Origin: Malania oleifera
Taxonomy: Eukaryota; Streptophyta; Magnoliopsida; Santalales; Ximeniaceae
Assembly: GCF_029873635.1 (NCBI RefSeq)
Contig: NC_080423.1
Location: forward strand, 96,250,953-96,314,952
DNA: 64,000 bases
Direction: 5' to 3'
Shown: piece after piece, positions 62,012 to 64,000 of the stretch
Layout of the letters: each line of letters begins with the position of its first letter
Position numbering within the stretch: position 1 is the stretch's first letter
The notes under the pieces: model-generated
Databases searched by the model: none
Told to the model about the DNA's origin: nothing
The model's input: the letters and a program-made list of their open reading frames with translations, nothing else
Position numbers and translations under genes: made by a program

Positions 62012-63599
62012 CGAAGTCCCAGACCCAGCCAGAGAACCACCCCCTGGCAAAAAAAATATGGGTACAGTTGCAAATTGGGAAAAATGGATGTGAAAGCCTG
62101 TGAGAGACGGGAGATCGTGAGCATGATCGACCTATGGGAGGCCGAAGCGAGCTGTGCTGGCTATGTCGGAAACCGAGAGGTCAAAGACAGGAGTGAGCTG
62201 GAACGTCTGACAGTGTATGGAGGTTGAGGGGCAACCGGAGATGATTTCTAGTGACGGTGAGGTGTGAGTAGCGGCGATCAGCGTGTTGGTACTCGGCTGC
62301 GATGACGGAGGTGAAACCACTACGATGGTGGATGATTCGAGTGGGAGAGCGATGACTGAACAACGAATTGGTGAAGGTACGTCAAGGCAAGGATTGTCAT
62401 ATACTCACGAGGGTCCGTGAGTGGGCGATGGGTGGTGGTCGATGGCGGCGACGGAAAATGAATGCATGAAACCTGAAACGGAAGTGAACAGGAACCCGGA
62501 AGTGGAAAGGGAACTAGGAGGAGAAGAGCCCCCTGGGGGAAAAGGAAGAGTTGCACGTGGTCGGGGCTGTGGGTGTGTTGGCGTGGCCCTACTGTGATGA
62601 CGCATAGTAGTGGTGGCAGAGCGCGCAACCGAAGGTGGCTACAATAGTGGGACGGTTGGAAATTTTCTGTGGGTGAGCTTAGGCTGCCCGGAGTTGGTTG
62701 CGAGTGGTTGTGGGAGCTTTGTGAGGTTGCAACCGTAGGGGATTTGAGAGGGTCTGTGAAACTGAGAATGGATATAGGGTAGAGAGAAGATCGGAGATGG
62801 GTGGTGAGAGGTTGTGCGAGGATGATGATGGTACGAGCGAATGCCCGAGAGGAAGGGAGGAGCGTGAACTGTGAGGTGGGAGTGAAAGAAGGTGGCGGCG
62901 GCGTAGGCGTTAATAGTGAGGTGATGGAGCTGTGGTATGGCCGGATCTGCTGGTGGTGGTCATGGGAAATGGTTGGGGATCAGCAACGGGAGAGATGGAG
63001 AGAGTGGGGGAGCTGGTGTGGGTGAGAGATGAGAATGCTCTTCGTGCAGCCAAGAAAAAGGTGAACAGTGGAAAAAAAATTGCTTCGCCCCACCCCTGTG
63101 TGCGCTGAGACCCTCTTTATAGAGTCCAACCATTCATTTGGCGGTAGGAATTTGTTAACAGGGGAATGATTACCTGTGCGTGGCAAAAAGGTTCCTAACA
63201 GAAGAATATTTTTTTTCTACATGCGTCATTCTGTTTGGGCGAGAATCACCTTTCCAATTGCACGTGATTTGTTTTTATTTAATTTTCTGAAATTTTTGTT
63301 GTGCAGTGATTTCCAATTTTGTTGTGCAGTGATTCCGGACTTTATTTTTTTTTATTTCTCAGGATTTTATTTGTATTTGCTTGGTATTTTCTTTTTTTGT
63401 ATTTTTTATGTCTCTTTTTGCAATTGTCCGGTAAAGACTTGATTGCTGAACACCGAGGGACCCAAACGCGACGTAATTAAAATACCAAGACTCACTTAAA
63501 ATATTATGACTCATTTTTTGAATTATTATTAATATTATTATTATTATTATTATTATTATTTGAAAAATAACCTGGACGCATTTTTTTGAAAATAACTGG
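62012..63599 (-). mobile_element. Diverged Tat/Ogre-like LTR, bounded by CACTA
   Basis: Minus-strand sense: a (AAT)n tract (complement of 63530-63560), a T/A-rich part, TATA box CTCTATAAAGAGGG (63110-63124), a pyrimidine- and GC-rich leader block (62050-63100) and the end GGGACTTCGCAACA at 62012. This order matches 563-3756, but sequence similarity is low. The GC-rich block has many overlapping open frames without domains. The outer end is uncertain because a CACTA terminus starts at 63600. Confidence 0.5.
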
Positions 63600-64000
63600 C
63601 ACTACAAAAAAACAGGTTTTTAGTGACGAAAGTATTAGTGACGATTTTAAAACCGTCACTAATAGTGTCGTATTAGTCATGATTTTTCAGAACCATCACA
63701 AATAGTGTAAGCATTAGTGATGGTTTTAGAAGCCGCCACTAATACAATACTATTAGTGACGGCTTAAAACCGTCACTAATATTTTCGTCACTAAAAACTG
63801 CGCAGTAAATAATTTTTGCGCGAAAATTTTTACGAAAAAATATTAGCGATGATTCTATGATATTAGTGACGAACTAAATTCATCACTAAAAGTCATTTAT
63901 TAGTGACGATTAACAAACTGTCGCTACTAATATTTATGAATATATAAAAAAAATTAGTTAAGGGTATTAGTGACAGATACCCAAATCCCTTACTAATAAG
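63600..64000 (+). mobile_element. CACTA transposon, left terminus (partial)
   Basis: Starts with the terminal inverted repeat CACTACAAAAAAACAGG, followed by subterminal units TTAGTGACGATTTTAAAACC and complements. At least eight TAGTGACG-type motifs lie within 400 bp. The preceding three bases are TGG; the right end is outside the window. Confidence 0.8.

Noticed and set aside
62006-62227. 73-codon plus-strand frame near the diverged LTR
   Set aside because: Begins in the primer-binding region and lies in GC-rich LTR leader with competing frames; no recognisable domain.

Overview
This is nuclear DNA of a flowering plant, most likely a eudicot. It is AT-rich, has introns, and is dominated by nested plant transposons: Ty3/gypsy elements of Tekay-like and Tat/Ogre-like type, a Ty1/copia remnant, L1-type LINEs, a tRNA-derived SINE and CACTA DNA transposons. 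No species can be named from the sequence. Only one ordinary host gene is clear: a 13-exon GH1 beta-glucosidase on the minus strand at 15408-20513. Its spliced frame adds up to exactly 547 codons plus stop.

Left side (1-15.3 kb). The leader (1-562) and 5' LTR (563-3756) of a minus-oriented Tat/Ogre-like element sit inside a CACTA element. The CACTA carries arrays of the motif TTAGTGACGGTTT with its complement. It contains captured gene pieces, including a PP2C phosphatase exon with both splice sites (7069-7132) and a putative signal-anchor first exon (4852-4982), and a 171-bp-arm inverted repeat. Two CACTA right termini occur in series (8576 and 11045). Then come a 5'-truncated LINE with a perfect 17-bp target duplication, two minisatellites, a Tat/Ogre-like LTR fragment and a second LINE tail.

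Centre (21.5-42.6 kb). A gag-only LTR retrotransposon (element T, 21460-42643, target duplication ATAAT) is split inside gag by a second element (element W, 25240-39632, target duplication GTGAA). W has the order LTR-internal-LTR-internal-LTR. Where gag-pol should be, each internal region carries an intronless WUSCHEL-related homeobox (WOX) reading frame of 230 residues with homeodomain, WUS-box-like and EAR-like motifs. Each frame is preceded by a TATA box and a tandem array of 81-bp units full of ACGCGT/ACGTGT palindromes. This retrotransposon-carried, tandemly duplicated WOX cassette is the most remarkable system in the window.

Right side (42.6-64 kb). A copia gag/protease remnant is followed by a solo Tat/Ogre-like LTR (45002-47978, CTTTT duplication) and a solo Tekay-like LTR with many TCGTCGACGA palindromes (48334-50193). 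Next is a minus-strand Tat/Ogre-like gag (about 50400-52015, continuing at 61086). That gag is interrupted by element D (52016-61085), which has about 2.5-kb LTRs around only 574 bp of non-coding interior. D's 5' LTR is itself split by another solo Tat/Ogre-like LTR (52747-56259). The window ends in the left terminus of another CACTA (63600 onward).

Insertion boundaries were read directly from terminal dinucleotides, target duplications, primer-binding sites and, for one case, an empty-site comparison inside the window. Family assignments rest on recognised protein motifs and terminal signatures, not on database searches.
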